The translations under genes and the position numbers were made by a program. This document shows, one piece after another, positions 42,233 through 50,796 of a stretch of DNA of 64,000 bases (position 1 is the first letter of the stretch; each line of letters opens with the position of its first letter). Below the pieces are notes generated by a model, which saw only the letters and a program-made list of their open reading frames with translations, had not been told where the DNA came from and searched no databases. The stretch comes from JAFAMS01 sp049520515. GTDB taxonomy: Bacteria; Vulcanimicrobiota; Vulcanimicrobiia; Vulcanimicrobiales; Vulcanimicrobiaceae. Location of the stretch: the NCBI GenBank assembly GCA_049520515.1, contig JBEKPS010000007.1, positions 124,001 to 188,000 on the forward strand, given 5' to 3'.

Positions 42233-43459
42233 CTAGGGTTGCTGCTGGGGTTGTTGTGGCGTATCCAGGTTCGCCGGCCGCTCGCTTGTCTTGACTTGCA
42301 CCAGCTTCTTGTTGCCGGCGCTCCAGACTTGGAGACTGACCGTCCCGCCGACGGGGATGCCCTTGATGACATTGGTCAGGTCTTGCGGGGTAGCGACCGA
42401 CTTGCCGTTGGCGCCGAGGATGACGTCGCCGGGTTCGAGGCCGGCTTGGTCGGCCGGGCCGCCGCCGACGACTTGGGCAACGACGACGCCGTCAGGCCCG
42501 TTGTAGCCGAGCTGCGAACGGGCGCCCGAGCTCATCGCCTGGAGCGCGACGCCGATGTAGCCCTCGTGGGTCCCCTGGGTGATGCCCTTGGTTTTCGTCA
42601 GCGCAAGAGCAACTTGCTGAACCGAGTTCGACGGGATCGCGAAGCCGATGCCTTGGGCGGCCTGCGGGTTCGCGGTCAGCTGGTTGATGCCGATGACGTC
42701 GCCGTTGAGGTCGACGAGCGGCCCGCCGGAGTTGCCGGGGTTGATCGGCGCTGAGGTCTGGAGCAGGCCCTTGAACTGCTGGGCAGCGCCTCCGCCTTCG
42801 CCACCGGCGATCTCGTCGCGATGAAAGCCCGAGACAACGCCGACCGTAACGGTCTGCTTGAGCTCGAGCGGCTCGCCTATTGCGATTGCCCACTGACCCG
42901 CTTCGAGACGGTCGGAGTCTGCGAAGCGAAGGGGCGGCGGCAGCTTGGCGTAGTTGTCGACTTTCACAAGCGCGAGGTCGACGCCGACGTTCGCAGAGAC
43001 GAGATGCGCTGGAACGTGATCGCCGTTCGCAAACACGACGTCGATCTTCGAAGGTTGACCGGCAAAGCCGCCGGTGACGACGTGCGCGTTCGTCAGAATT
43101 GCGCCATCACGCGAATACACGAATCCTGAGCCCGAAACGCGACTGTGGAAGGCTTGCGGCCGAACGATGCTCGGCCCGCCGAACAGCTGCGCGAACGGAT
43201 CGACGGGGACGTATTGCTGTCCGTTGACCGTCACGTTGAGCGCGACGACGGACGGTTCGACGCGCTTGACCGCGCTGACGATACGATCCTGATCGCTTGC
43301 TCCGGAGGTCAGCGGCGCCGCGTTCACTTGCGGCGGCGTGTTTCCTGGGCCAGCGACATTGGCGAAATGGGTGCTCGCGAAGAGCATCATCGAGAAGCTG
43401 CCGATGATCGCGCCAGTAAGGCCGACGATGGCAGTCTGCATAATCCGAGAACGAATCAT
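42233..43459 (-). CDS. htrA: HtrA/DegP-like serine protease with PDZ domain
   Basis: A 408-residue membrane-anchored S1C protease. It has an N-terminal membrane anchor (about residues 8-30), then a trypsin-like domain with the triad His in LTNAHVV, Asp in GVDLALVKV and Ser in NPGNSGGPLV. One PDZ domain follows (about 290-390; PADQAGLEPGDVILGANGK). The end is a Gln/Pro tail. It degrades damaged envelope proteins. It lies downstream of a small secreted-protein gene and upstream of dnaK on the same strand. Confidence 0.95.
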   Translation of the reverse strand: MIRSRIMQTAIVGLTGAIIGSFSMMLFASTHFANVAGPGNTPPQVNAAPLTSGASDQDRIVSAVKRVEPSVVALNVTVNGQQYVPVDPFAQLFGGPSIVRPQAFHSRVSGSGFVYSRDGAILTNAHVVTGGFAGQPSKIDVVFANGDHVPAHLVSANVGVDLALVKVDNYAKLPPPLRFADSDRLEAGQWAIAIGEPLELKQTVTVGVVSGFHRDEIAGGEGGGAAQQFKGLLQTSAPINPGNSGGPLVDLNGDVIGINQLTANPQAAQGIGFAIPSNSVQQVALALTKTKGITQGTHEGYIGVALQAMSSGARSQLGYNGPDGVVVAQVVGGGPADQAGLEPGDVILGANGKSVATPQDLTNVIKGIPVGGTVSLQVWSAGNKKLVQVKTSERPANLDTPQQPQQQP

Positions 43460-43559
43460 CAGTACTTGGTCCTTTTGCGTGCCGGTTGGATATTGGTTCG
43501 TAGGAGCACTACCTGGAACGAGTTTCGAAAGTTGCTCGGTTCCGTCCGGCTCGCAGAAT

Positions 43560-43844
43560 TTACTTTTCTCGCAACAGATCGTCGATTGGGATCTGGCGGC
43601 GAATTGCGGCGCGAATCCGGTCCAGCTGCGCGAGTCGCAAATCTTCCCAACGCAAGCGAAGGATCACCGCCGCGCGACGGCGCGCTCGCCGGCTGAAGAG
43701 GTCACCGGCGTACGCGGACATCGTCGCCCGAGAAGGCGGCCTCCCAGGGTGCGGCGCAACGGGGTGTTGGACATTGGAATGGTGGGCAGGCGAACCTTGG
43801 ACGGGGACAACGAGTACGAGAAGGGCGACAAGTAACCCGAGCAT
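43560..43844 (-). CDS. Small secreted protein, 94 aa
   Basis: I do not recognise the family, but the gene looks real: GGAGG lies 8 bases before the ATG, and the N-terminus is a clean signal peptide (LGLLVALLVLVVPVQG). The mature part has a His-rich start (HHSNVQHPVAPHP) and a basic helical C-terminal half (FSRRARRRAAVILRLRWEDL, LAQLDRIRAAIRRQI). The shape resembles small periplasmic helical proteins that bind metals or nucleic acids, but no assignment is made. It is divergent from rnj and 100 bases upstream of htrA. Confidence 0.6.
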   Translation of the reverse strand: MLGLLVALLVLVVPVQGSPAHHSNVQHPVAPHPGRPPSRATMSAYAGDLFSRRARRRAAVILRLRWEDLRLAQLDRIRAAIRRQIPIDDLLREK

Positions 43845-43901
43845 GCAACAAACCTCCGCACGCCGCTTTCACGCTCCCCGCGCAAACGACAAGGGGGCTT
43901 G

Positions 43902-45611
43902 TTGACCGAGTATCACGTCCCAGCCGGGCCGGTCGAGCCGTTCGTGCGCATCGTCCCGCTGGGTGGATGCGGCGAGATCGGCCGCAACATGACCGTTATC
44001 GAGACGAACGAGGACATGGTTGCCGTCGATTGCGGCTTGATGTTCCCGGACGATGACATGCTCGGTGTCGATATCGTCATCAACGATTTCACGTACATTC
44101 GTGAACGCGCCGACAAGCTGCGCGCGATTCTCGTCACGCACGGACACGAAGATCACATCGGCGGGATTCCGTACCTGCTGCGCGAGCTGAATGTTCCGGT
44201 GGTCGGTACGTCGCTGACGCTCGCGCTCATTCGCGCGAAGATGCGCGAGCAGACATCGCGCGACCCAATCTTCATCACGGTCAAGCCGGGCGACCGCGTG
44301 AAGTACGGCAGCATCGAAACCCAATTCATTCACACGAACCACTCGGTCTCGGGCGCGTGCGCGCTTGCGCTGCGCACGCCGGTCGGAACCATCTTTCACA
44401 CCGGCGATTTTAAATTCGATCAAACGCCGGTCGACGGCGTGCCCGCCGATTTTGGTTCGATGGCGCGCATCGGTGAAGAAGGCGTGCTGTGCATGCTTTC
44501 AGATAGCACCAATGCGGAACGCGCCGGTCACACGCTTTCGGAGCGACTCGTCGGCGAAGCGTTTTCGAATATCTTCTCACGAGCCGCCGGACGGATTATC
44601 GTCGCGTCGTTTGCTTCGAACGTACCACGCATTCAGCAGGTCATCGATCAGACAGAACGCTTCGAGCGCAAGATCGCCTTTCTCGGACGCTCGCTGGTCA
44701 ACGTTGTGCACTTTGCAAGCGAGCTGAAGTATCTGCGCATTCCCCCGGGACTGCAGATTCGTGTTGAAAACATCGACGACTACCCGCGCGAGCAAGTCGT
44801 CGTGATGACCACCGGCTCGCAGGGCGAGCCGATGTCGGCGCTCTCGCGTCTCTCGGTGCGCGATCATCCGAAGATGCAAATCGTCGCCGGCGATACGATC
44901 GTTATCAGCGCGACGCCAATCCCGGGCAACGAGAAAGCGGTCAGCCGCACGATCAACAATCTCTTTCGTCTGGGCGCGATCGTCTATCACGGCGCCAGCG
45001 GTCCCGGCGCAGCTTCGTCGCTTCCCGCGCACGTCTCCGGACACGCATCGCAAGAAGAGCTGCTGCTGATGCTCAATCTGATCAGGCCCGAGCATTTCAT
45101 TCCGGTGCACGGAGAGTACCGGATGCTCGTCACGCACGGAAAGCTCGCCGAACGCACCGGAGTCGAGCACTCCAATATCATGATCTGCGAGAACGGCGAC
45201 GTTATCCAATTCACGGAAGAAATGTCCGGCAAAGTCGGCAAGACGTACGGTGGGAACGTGTTCGTTGACGGTTCGGGCGTCGGTGACATCGGTGATGCGG
45301 TGCTGCGCGATCGCCGGCACCTCAGCAGCGACGGGATCATGATGGCCGTGGTTACGATCGATGCTGAGGAAGCACGCGTCATCTCGGGCCCCGATCTCAT
45401 CACGCGCGGCGTCTTTTACATTCCGGAATCCGACGGCAAAGTGCTCGACGATCTCAAGACGGAGCTGCGCGCGGTTCTCGATCGTTGCTCGGCGGAAGGC
45501 TTGCGCGACGTACACAACGTCAAGGAAACGATTCGCGAAGCCTTGGCAGACGCGATCTATACGCGTTCGAAACGCCGCCCAATCGTTGTCCCTGTTGTCA
45601 TGGAAGTATAA
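43902..45611 (+). CDS. rnj: Ribonuclease J
   Basis: A 569-residue metallo-beta-lactamase/beta-CASP ribonuclease with 5'-exo- and endonuclease activity in mRNA decay and rRNA maturation. It has the metal motif HGHEDHIGG, HTGDFKFD, the beta-CASP blocks (LSDSTNAER, GSQGEPMSALSRL) and HVSGHASQEEL. The start is TTG at 43902 with AAGGGGG 5-10 bases upstream; an in-frame TTG at 43899 is an equal option. Confidence 0.96.
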   Translation: MTEYHVPAGPVEPFVRIVPLGGCGEIGRNMTVIETNEDMVAVDCGLMFPDDDMLGVDIVINDFTYIRERADKLRAILVTHGHEDHIGGIPYLLRELNVPVVGTSLTLALIRAKMREQTSRDPIFITVKPGDRVKYGSIETQFIHTNHSVSGACALALRTPVGTIFHTGDFKFDQTPVDGVPADFGSMARIGEEGVLCMLSDSTNAERAGHTLSERLVGEAFSNIFSRAAGRIIVASFASNVPRIQQVIDQTERFERKIAFLGRSLVNVVHFASELKYLRIPPGLQIRVENIDDYPREQVVVMTTGSQGEPMSALSRLSVRDHPKMQIVAGDTIVISATPIPGNEKAVSRTINNLFRLGAIVYHGASGPGAASSLPAHVSGHASQEELLLMLNLIRPEHFIPVHGEYRMLVTHGKLAERTGVEHSNIMICENGDVIQFTEEMSGKVGKTYGGNVFVDGSGVGDIGDAVLRDRRHLSSDGIMMAVVTIDAEEARVISGPDLITRGVFYIPESDGKVLDDLKTELRAVLDRCSAEGLRDVHNVKETIREALADAIYTRSKRRPIVVPVVMEV

Positions 45612-45645
45612 TCTCGCCTTGAGCCTCGCGGCGGCGGAGCCGCTG

Positions 45646-46491
45646 ATGCAAACGCGCAGTTACGGCGTCGACGTCTGGAATCGTCTTCGGCGCACGCCGG
45701 GAGCGATTGCGGGCTTAGTCATCGTCGTTGCGTTGATCTTCGTCGCGATCTTTGCGCCGCTGATCGCGCACTACGATCCGCTCGCGCAGAACATCGCGGC
45801 CGGAGCGCAAGCGCCGAGCTTCGCGCACCCGCTGGGAACCGACAAGCTCGGTCGCGACATGCTCGCCCGCATTTTGTTCGGCGCGCGCATCTCGATTCGG
45901 ATCGGATTCGTGGCGGTCGGACTCGCGATCAGCGTCGGCACGGTGATCGGGCTCATCGCAGGTTACTTCGGAGGACGCATCGAGGCGATCTTGATGGGCG
46001 CGATGGATGTGATGCTCGCATTTCCGTCGATCATTCTCGCGATTGCGATCGCAACGATCTTAGGTCCGAGCATCAACAACCTGATGATCGCGGTCGGCAT
46101 CGTGTACATCCCGCAATACGCGCGGCTGTGCCGCTCGGCCGTCCTTGCCGTCAAAGAGACGGAATATATTGAAGCGGCGCGCGCACTCGGCGCGCTCGTG
46201 CCGCGCATTTTGATCCGGCACGTCTTGCCGAACATTCTGGCCCCGCTGCTCGTGCAAGCGACGCTTGGGGTTGCGACCGCAGAGCTGGAAGCAGCGGGGC
46301 TCTCGTATCTTGGCCTCGGCGCGCGTCCGCCCACGCCCGAGTGGGGCGCGATGCTGAACGATGCGCGCGATTATTGGCTCTCGGCCCCGTGGGCGTTGAT
46401 CTTCCCCGGAGCCTCGATCACGCTCGTCGTCCTCGGATTCAACCTGCTCGGTGACGGGTTACGCGACGCTCTCGACGTGCGGCTGCGCTAG
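45646..46491 (+). CDS. Dipeptide/oligopeptide ABC transporter permease (DppC/OppC type)
   Basis: A 281-residue inner-membrane permease with about six transmembrane helices and the DppC N-terminal segment (FAHPLGTDKLGRDMLARILFGARISI). The EAA loop is EYIEAARALGALVPRILIRHVLPNI and the C-terminus is typical (LGLGARPPTPEWGAMLNDARDYW). It needs a DppB partner, two ATPases and a binding protein, none of which lie in this window. ATG at 45646 follows GGAG by 6 bases. It comes 34 bases after rnj. Confidence 0.9.
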   Translation: MQTRSYGVDVWNRLRRTPGAIAGLVIVVALIFVAIFAPLIAHYDPLAQNIAAGAQAPSFAHPLGTDKLGRDMLARILFGARISIRIGFVAVGLAISVGTVIGLIAGYFGGRIEAILMGAMDVMLAFPSIILAIAIATILGPSINNLMIAVGIVYIPQYARLCRSAVLAVKETEYIEAARALGALVPRILIRHVLPNILAPLLVQATLGVATAELEAAGLSYLGLGARPPTPEWGAMLNDARDYWLSAPWALIFPGASITLVVLGFNLLGDGLRDALDVRLR

Positions 46492-47328
46492 CGCTTGCAA
46501 ATTGAATCCTTGAATGATGTCGTCCTGAACGCGTTCCGAATGCTCGTTCAGCGACGCGACGGATTCTTCGTCCGGAACGAGCGTACGCAACGGGCGCGCT
46601 CCCGCCGGCGTCTCTGCCAGCTTGAAAATCGCTTCGGCGACTTCACGTGAATCGCGGCTCGCCGCCGATTCTTGCAATCCGCTGAAGATATTGCCGGCTA
46701 GCGGTAAGATCGCGGCATAGCCGGCCAGACGCGCTTCGTCGTCGGGACCGGTGCGCGAGTTCGAGATGTTCGTGCCGAACGCGCCGGGCTCGACAATCGC
46801 CACATCGATACCAAACGGCCGCAACTCGTATGATGCTGTCTCCGCGAGAGCTTCGATCGCCCACTTCGAGGCAGCATAGACTCCACCAAATGGGAAGACA
46901 AATCGTCCCGTGACGGACGAAACGTAAACGATCAATCCCTTGCGGCGCTCGCGCATGCTCGGCAAAAAGGCGCGGTTCACGCGCAGCGGCGCGAAGACGT
47001 TGATATCGAACTGCTCGCGCGCTGTTTCCGGCGTGAAGGCTTCGAGCACGCCGAAGAATGCGGCGCCGGCGTTGTTCACAAGCACGTCGACTGGGCCGGC
47101 GCTGAGAATTTCTGCGGCCGCGCGGTCGACGGAAGCTTGATCCGTTACCTCAAGCTCGACGACGGTGATGCCGCGCGTTTGCAGCTCCTGTGCGGCTTGC
47201 GCGTGACGTCCTTTTGAATCGCGGATTGTTGCGAAGACGCGCCAGCCGGCGTCGGCAAAACGGTTGGCGGTGTCGCGGCCGAAGCCGGAGCTGGCTCCGG
47301 TGACGACGACGCTCTGTTGCTTAGACAT
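46459..47328 (-). CDS. Short-chain dehydrogenase/reductase
   Basis: A 289-residue NAD(P)-dependent oxidoreductase of the classical SDR type. It has TGASSGFGRDTA at the N-terminus, NNAG near residue 90, the catalytic Ser in YVSSVTG and YAASKWAIEA with the Tyr and Lys. AGGAG precedes the ATG. It is divergent from an HxlR regulator, a pairing seen often for quinone or aldehyde stress responses; the real substrate is unknown. The 3' end overlaps the permease gene by 33 bases, convergent. Confidence 0.93.
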   Translation of the reverse strand: MSKQQSVVVTGASSGFGRDTANRFADAGWRVFATIRDSKGRHAQAAQELQTRGITVVELEVTDQASVDRAAAEILSAGPVDVLVNNAGAAFFGVLEAFTPETAREQFDINVFAPLRVNRAFLPSMRERRKGLIVYVSSVTGRFVFPFGGVYAASKWAIEALAETASYELRPFGIDVAIVEPGAFGTNISNSRTGPDDEARLAGYAAILPLAGNIFSGLQESAASRDSREVAEAIFKLAETPAGARPLRTLVPDEESVASLNEHSERVQDDIIQGFNLQALAQPHVESVA

Positions 47329-47375
47329 GATGCTCCTGGGCCAAAGCCCTGAAATGAAGGTAAGCGGATTGTAGG

Positions 47376-47416
47376 AGCTTAACTAACTAAAGGGAAGTAC
47401 TTACTAAAAGGTTAGC
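47376..47416. promoter_or_regulatory. Repeated motif between SDR and HxlR genes, candidate operator
   Basis: CTAACTAAAGGG and CTTACTAAAAGG are near-direct repeats 17 bases apart, flanked by AGCTTAAC and GTTAGCT, which are nearly inverted copies. The A/T-rich stretch stands out from its surroundings and is where an HxlR dimer would be expected to bind and control both genes. Confidence 0.4.
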
Positions 47417-47417
47417 T

Positions 47418-47807
47418 ATGGCCAAAGCTCATGCGCCGATGGTCGGGGACTGCTTCAAGGCCGCCTGTCCGGCACGCGAAATCGTCACCCACGTAAGCAG
47501 CCGCTGGGGCGGGCTCATTCTCGCTGCGCTGCTCGAGCGCGATTTGCGTTACTCTGAGATTCGCGCGCGCATCGACGGCATTTCCGAAAAAATGCTTGCG
47601 CAAATGCTTGACGTGCTTGAACGCGACGGATTGATTTCACGAACGAGCCGGCCCGTTGTCCCGCCGCACGTCGAGTACGCGCTCACCGCAAGCGGACGGG
47701 ACTTGGCGCAACGCTTCATGGACTTGTTCCGCTGGATCGGTGCCAACGTCGACACGTTCGTTACGGCGCAGAAAGCTTTCGACGCACGCGGCAAGGCGCA
47801 GCCGTAG
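47418..47807 (+). CDS. HxlR family transcriptional regulator
   Basis: A 129-residue winged-helix regulator with the typical N-terminal cysteines (DCFKAACPAREIV), the helix-turn-helix RYSEIRARIDGISEKMLAQMLDVLERDGLI and the wing RTSRPVVPPHVEYALTASG. HxlR proteins often sense electrophiles or aldehydes through the N-terminal Cys. It likely controls the divergent SDR gene and itself. Confidence 0.93.
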   Translation: MAKAHAPMVGDCFKAACPAREIVTHVSSRWGGLILAALLERDLRYSEIRARIDGISEKMLAQMLDVLERDGLISRTSRPVVPPHVEYALTASGRDLAQRFMDLFRWIGANVDTFVTAQKAFDARGKAQP

Positions 47808-47840
47808 GGGGCCCGTCCTCCCCGCCGAACTGAGGTAGCA

Positions 47841-50183
47841 ATGTCGTCTCGCGTTCGCCGGAAACCGGCGACAAAGACGCGGCTCCGCTTCAAAGGCGAG
47901 CTTGTCGGAATCGCAGCCCTTGGGCTCGCGGTCTTTTTCGGGATCGCGCTGGTATTGCCGTCAGCTCGCGCGGGCTTCGTCGGTTCGCTCACCGCATGGT
48001 CGTTGCACGCGCTCTTTGGAGCAGCTGCAATGTACTTGCCGGTGCTCATCGCGTTGATCGGCGCAATCGTTTTTCTCGAGATCAACGTGCCGCAAATGAT
48101 CGCCGTGCTCGGCGGTGCGGCACTCGGCTATTTCCTGATCGTGTGCGCCGTGTACGGTCCGATGGGTGGTCTCGTCGGTTCGCACTTGTGGGAGGTACTG
48201 CGCTGGTTATTCGGTGTAGCTGGTGCGACGATCGTCATCATTCTCTCGGCGCTTGCGCTCACGGTGTGGGTGACAAATGTTTCGCTCAAGCGCACGATCG
48301 GATGGGCGATCAAACACATCACCGCATTCGTTCGGATGTTGCGCACGCGCGCGCCCGCCGGCAGCGATGAGAAACCGCAGCTGCCCGCAGTTCAAGCGCC
48401 GAGGACGCTGCGCGAGGCCTTCAATTTGCCTGAAGTCGAGCACACGGACGAGCCTGTGCCCGCGCCGATCGTTCCCGTTCCATCCTACACGATCGTCGAT
48501 ACGATCGTGCCACCGCCGACACCGACGAACATCGAGCCGAAAGTTTTGCACGATTCGGGCGAGCCCGAAGCGATGGAAGACGAGGATGAGGATGAGGACG
48601 ACGACGAGGACCTCGAGGATGACGAAGAGCTCGAAGACGACGATGAAGAGGAAGACGAAGACGACGATGAGGTCGAGGATGCTGCTCCGCCCGCAGTAAG
48701 CGGTGAGTACCAGCCGGCGCCGATCGCCGTCGTCGCTTCGGCCGATTACCGCTTGCCGGATCTGGGGATGTTCGATCCGCCGCAAGTGCAAAAAAACGAT
48801 GACGCGAGCCGCGCCGTCCTGCTCGAAGATACGCTCTCGAGTTTCGGCGTGGGTGGAAAGGTCGTCCACATCGAGCGCGGCCCTGCGATTACGCGCTACG
48901 AGCTCAAGCCGGAGCGCGGCGTCAAGATCGCCCGCATCTCGTCGCTCGCCGACGACATTGCGCTGGCGCTCGCGGCGACGTCGATTCGTATCGAGGCACC
49001 AATACCCGGCAAATCTGCAGTCGGCATTGAGGTGCCTAACTCGATCGTCTCGGTCGTCGCGATTCGCGAAATTCTCGAAGCCCTTCCGAATCGGGGCACG
49101 ATTCCGCCGCTGCCGATGGCGCTGGGAAAAGACATTACCGGCCGGCCCGTCATCGGCGACCTCGGCAAGATGCCGCATTTGCTCGTGGCCGGCGCGACCG
49201 GTTCCGGCAAGAGCGTCTGTCTCAACACAATCATCGCGTCGTTGCTGGTCTCGGCAACGCCCAAACAAGTGCAGCTCTTGATGATCGACCCGAAGCGCGT
49301 CGAACTGATCGTGTATAACGGCATTCCGCATTTGGTGACCGACGTTGTGACCGATCCGCGCATGGCAGCCGGCGCGCTCTTCGACATGACGAAGAAGATG
49401 GACGAGCGCTACGAACGTTTCGCACGCGCCGGCGTTCGCAAGATCGAAGAGTACAACGCGAAATTTCCGGATGAGCCGCTGCCGCACGTCGTGATCGTCA
49501 TCGACGAGCTCGCCGATTTGATGCTGATCGCGCCGGCCAAAGTCGAGACGACGATCTGCCGGCTCGCGCAGCTGGCGCGTGCAACCGGAATCCATTTGGT
49601 CGTCGCGACGCAGCGTCCGTCGGTTGACGTCATCACCGGGATCATCAAAGCCAACATTCCTTCGCGCATCTCCTTCGCCGTCTCATCGCAAATCGACTCA
49701 CGCACGATCCTCGATATGCCCGGCGCGGAACGACTGCTCGGGCGTGGTGACATGCTGTATCTGCCGATTGACGCGCCCAAACCGGTACGGGTGCAAGGCG
49801 CGTTCGTGACGATGGGTGAGATCAACCGGCTCGTGGCGCATTGGGCCGCGCAAGCTAATCCCGAAAATCGCGTCGATCTGGAGATCGTGCCGATCGCAGA
49901 CGACGAAGAAAAGCGCAACGTCGATCCGCTGGCTTACGAAGCCGCGAAATTCATCATCGAAACGAGTTTCGCATCGACCGCGCAATTGCAAACGCGCTTC
50001 TCGATCGGACATCCGCGCGCCGTGCGCATCATGAAGCAGCTCGAAGATTTCAAGGTCGTCGGACCGCACGAAGGGACGAAGCCTCGGCGTATTCTGCTCG
50101 GCGTCGCAGAGCTCGAGACGATCGCGCCACGGCTCGGCAAAGACGATAGCAGCCAAGGCAACCTCTTCGCGCAAGGCGCGTAG
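47841..50183 (+). CDS. ftsK: DNA translocase FtsK/SpoIIIE
   Basis: A 780-residue DNA pump for chromosome segregation at division. Four or so N-terminal membrane helices (residues 15-150) are followed by a linker. The linker contains an extremely acidic tract of about 40 Asp/Glu residues (about 48575-48690). The motor follows, with Walker A AGATGSGKSVCLN, Walker B VVIVIDELADLM, and TQRPSVDVITG. A C-terminal gamma-like winged helix (FASTAQLQTRFSIGHPRAVRIMKQLE) reads DNA polarity sites. Start ATG at 47841 has a GAGG site. Confidence 0.96.
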   Translation: MSSRVRRKPATKTRLRFKGELVGIAALGLAVFFGIALVLPSARAGFVGSLTAWSLHALFGAAAMYLPVLIALIGAIVFLEINVPQMIAVLGGAALGYFLIVCAVYGPMGGLVGSHLWEVLRWLFGVAGATIVIILSALALTVWVTNVSLKRTIGWAIKHITAFVRMLRTRAPAGSDEKPQLPAVQAPRTLREAFNLPEVEHTDEPVPAPIVPVPSYTIVDTIVPPPTPTNIEPKVLHDSGEPEAMEDEDEDEDDDEDLEDDEELEDDDEEEDEDDDEVEDAAPPAVSGEYQPAPIAVVASADYRLPDLGMFDPPQVQKNDDASRAVLLEDTLSSFGVGGKVVHIERGPAITRYELKPERGVKIARISSLADDIALALAATSIRIEAPIPGKSAVGIEVPNSIVSVVAIREILEALPNRGTIPPLPMALGKDITGRPVIGDLGKMPHLLVAGATGSGKSVCLNTIIASLLVSATPKQVQLLMIDPKRVELIVYNGIPHLVTDVVTDPRMAAGALFDMTKKMDERYERFARAGVRKIEEYNAKFPDEPLPHVVIVIDELADLMLIAPAKVETTICRLAQLARATGIHLVVATQRPSVDVITGIIKANIPSRISFAVSSQIDSRTILDMPGAERLLGRGDMLYLPIDAPKPVRVQGAFVTMGEINRLVAHWAAQANPENRVDLEIVPIADDEEKRNVDPLAYEAAKFIIETSFASTAQLQTRFSIGHPRAVRIMKQLEDFKVVGPHEGTKPRRILLGVAELETIAPRLGKDDSSQGNLFAQGA

Positions 50184-50190
50184 TCCTCGA

Positions 50191-50796
50191 CTAGCGGCAA
50201 TCGCCGCGATCGCGCTCGCCCTCTATGTCGCGCTCGGCGCCGCTGTCGCGCGGCGTCCACCCGGCGCGTTCGATCTCGCAGGACAAGCCCTGCTCGGACA
50301 TGGTTTAGGGCTCGCGTATGTCGCCTATCGCGGCGGTCTCTTTCAAACGTATGCAGTGCTGTGCGTGGTCACGATCGTCGCAGCGATATTCTTGCCGCGC
50401 TGGCGAGGGCGCGTAGCATTCGCGATTGGTGCGTTGCTGCTGACGTGGATCATCAGCGACCGCTTCAAGGAGCTCTTCGATCGCCCGCGGCCGGACCATT
50501 GGCTGCTCGTGCACGAGAGCTCAGCGTCGTATTCGAGCGGGCATTCTGCGCTTGGCCTGGCGTTCTACGGTTTGTGGGCGCTGATGATCTGGATATCCGA
50601 CCTGCCGCTCGCCGCACGCATCGCGGTCAGCGGCGTGCTTTTTGCGTGGTCGGTCGTGATCGATTGGTCGCGCCTGGCCATGGGCGCGCACTATCCGACC
50701 GACATCATCGGCGGTTGGCTCCTCGCGATTGCCGTCGTCGCCGCCTTGCGTGCTGCGACCCTAGTCGTGGAGGCAAAGGAACGACACTTAGAATAG
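50191..50796 (+). CDS. PAP2-family phosphatase
   Basis: A membrane phosphatase of the PAP2 type. The three motifs are present: KELFDRPRPD, SSGHSALGLAFYG and SRLAMGAHYPTDIIGG, with hydrophobic helices between them. Likely substrates are undecaprenyl pyrophosphate or phosphatidic acid. The first canonical start, GTG at 50356, would cut off the first membrane helix (AAIAAIALALYVALGAAVA) that lies directly after the ftsK stop. No ATG, GTG or TTG is available in that part. The start drawn is CTA at 50191; ATC at 50200 is another option. Only the 5' end is uncertain. Confidence 0.82.
   Translation, partial: LAAIAAIALALYVALGAAVARRPPGAFDLAGQALLGHGLGLAYVAYRGGLFQTYAVLCVVTIVAAIFLPRWRGRVAFAIGALLLTWIISDRFKELFDRPRPDHWLLVHESSASYSSGHSALGLAFYGLWALMIWISDLPLAARIAVSGVLFAWSVVIDWSRLAMGAHYPTDIIGGWLLAIAVVAALRAATLVVEAKERHLE

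Noticed and set aside
43338..43835. Plus-strand frame between htrA and rnj
   Set aside because: It overlaps the htrA 5' end and a better-supported minus-strand small gene; no ribosome site or signal peptide.
48207..49595. 462-codon minus-strand frame opposite ftsK
   Set aside because: Antisense to a clearly functional gene, with no motifs.
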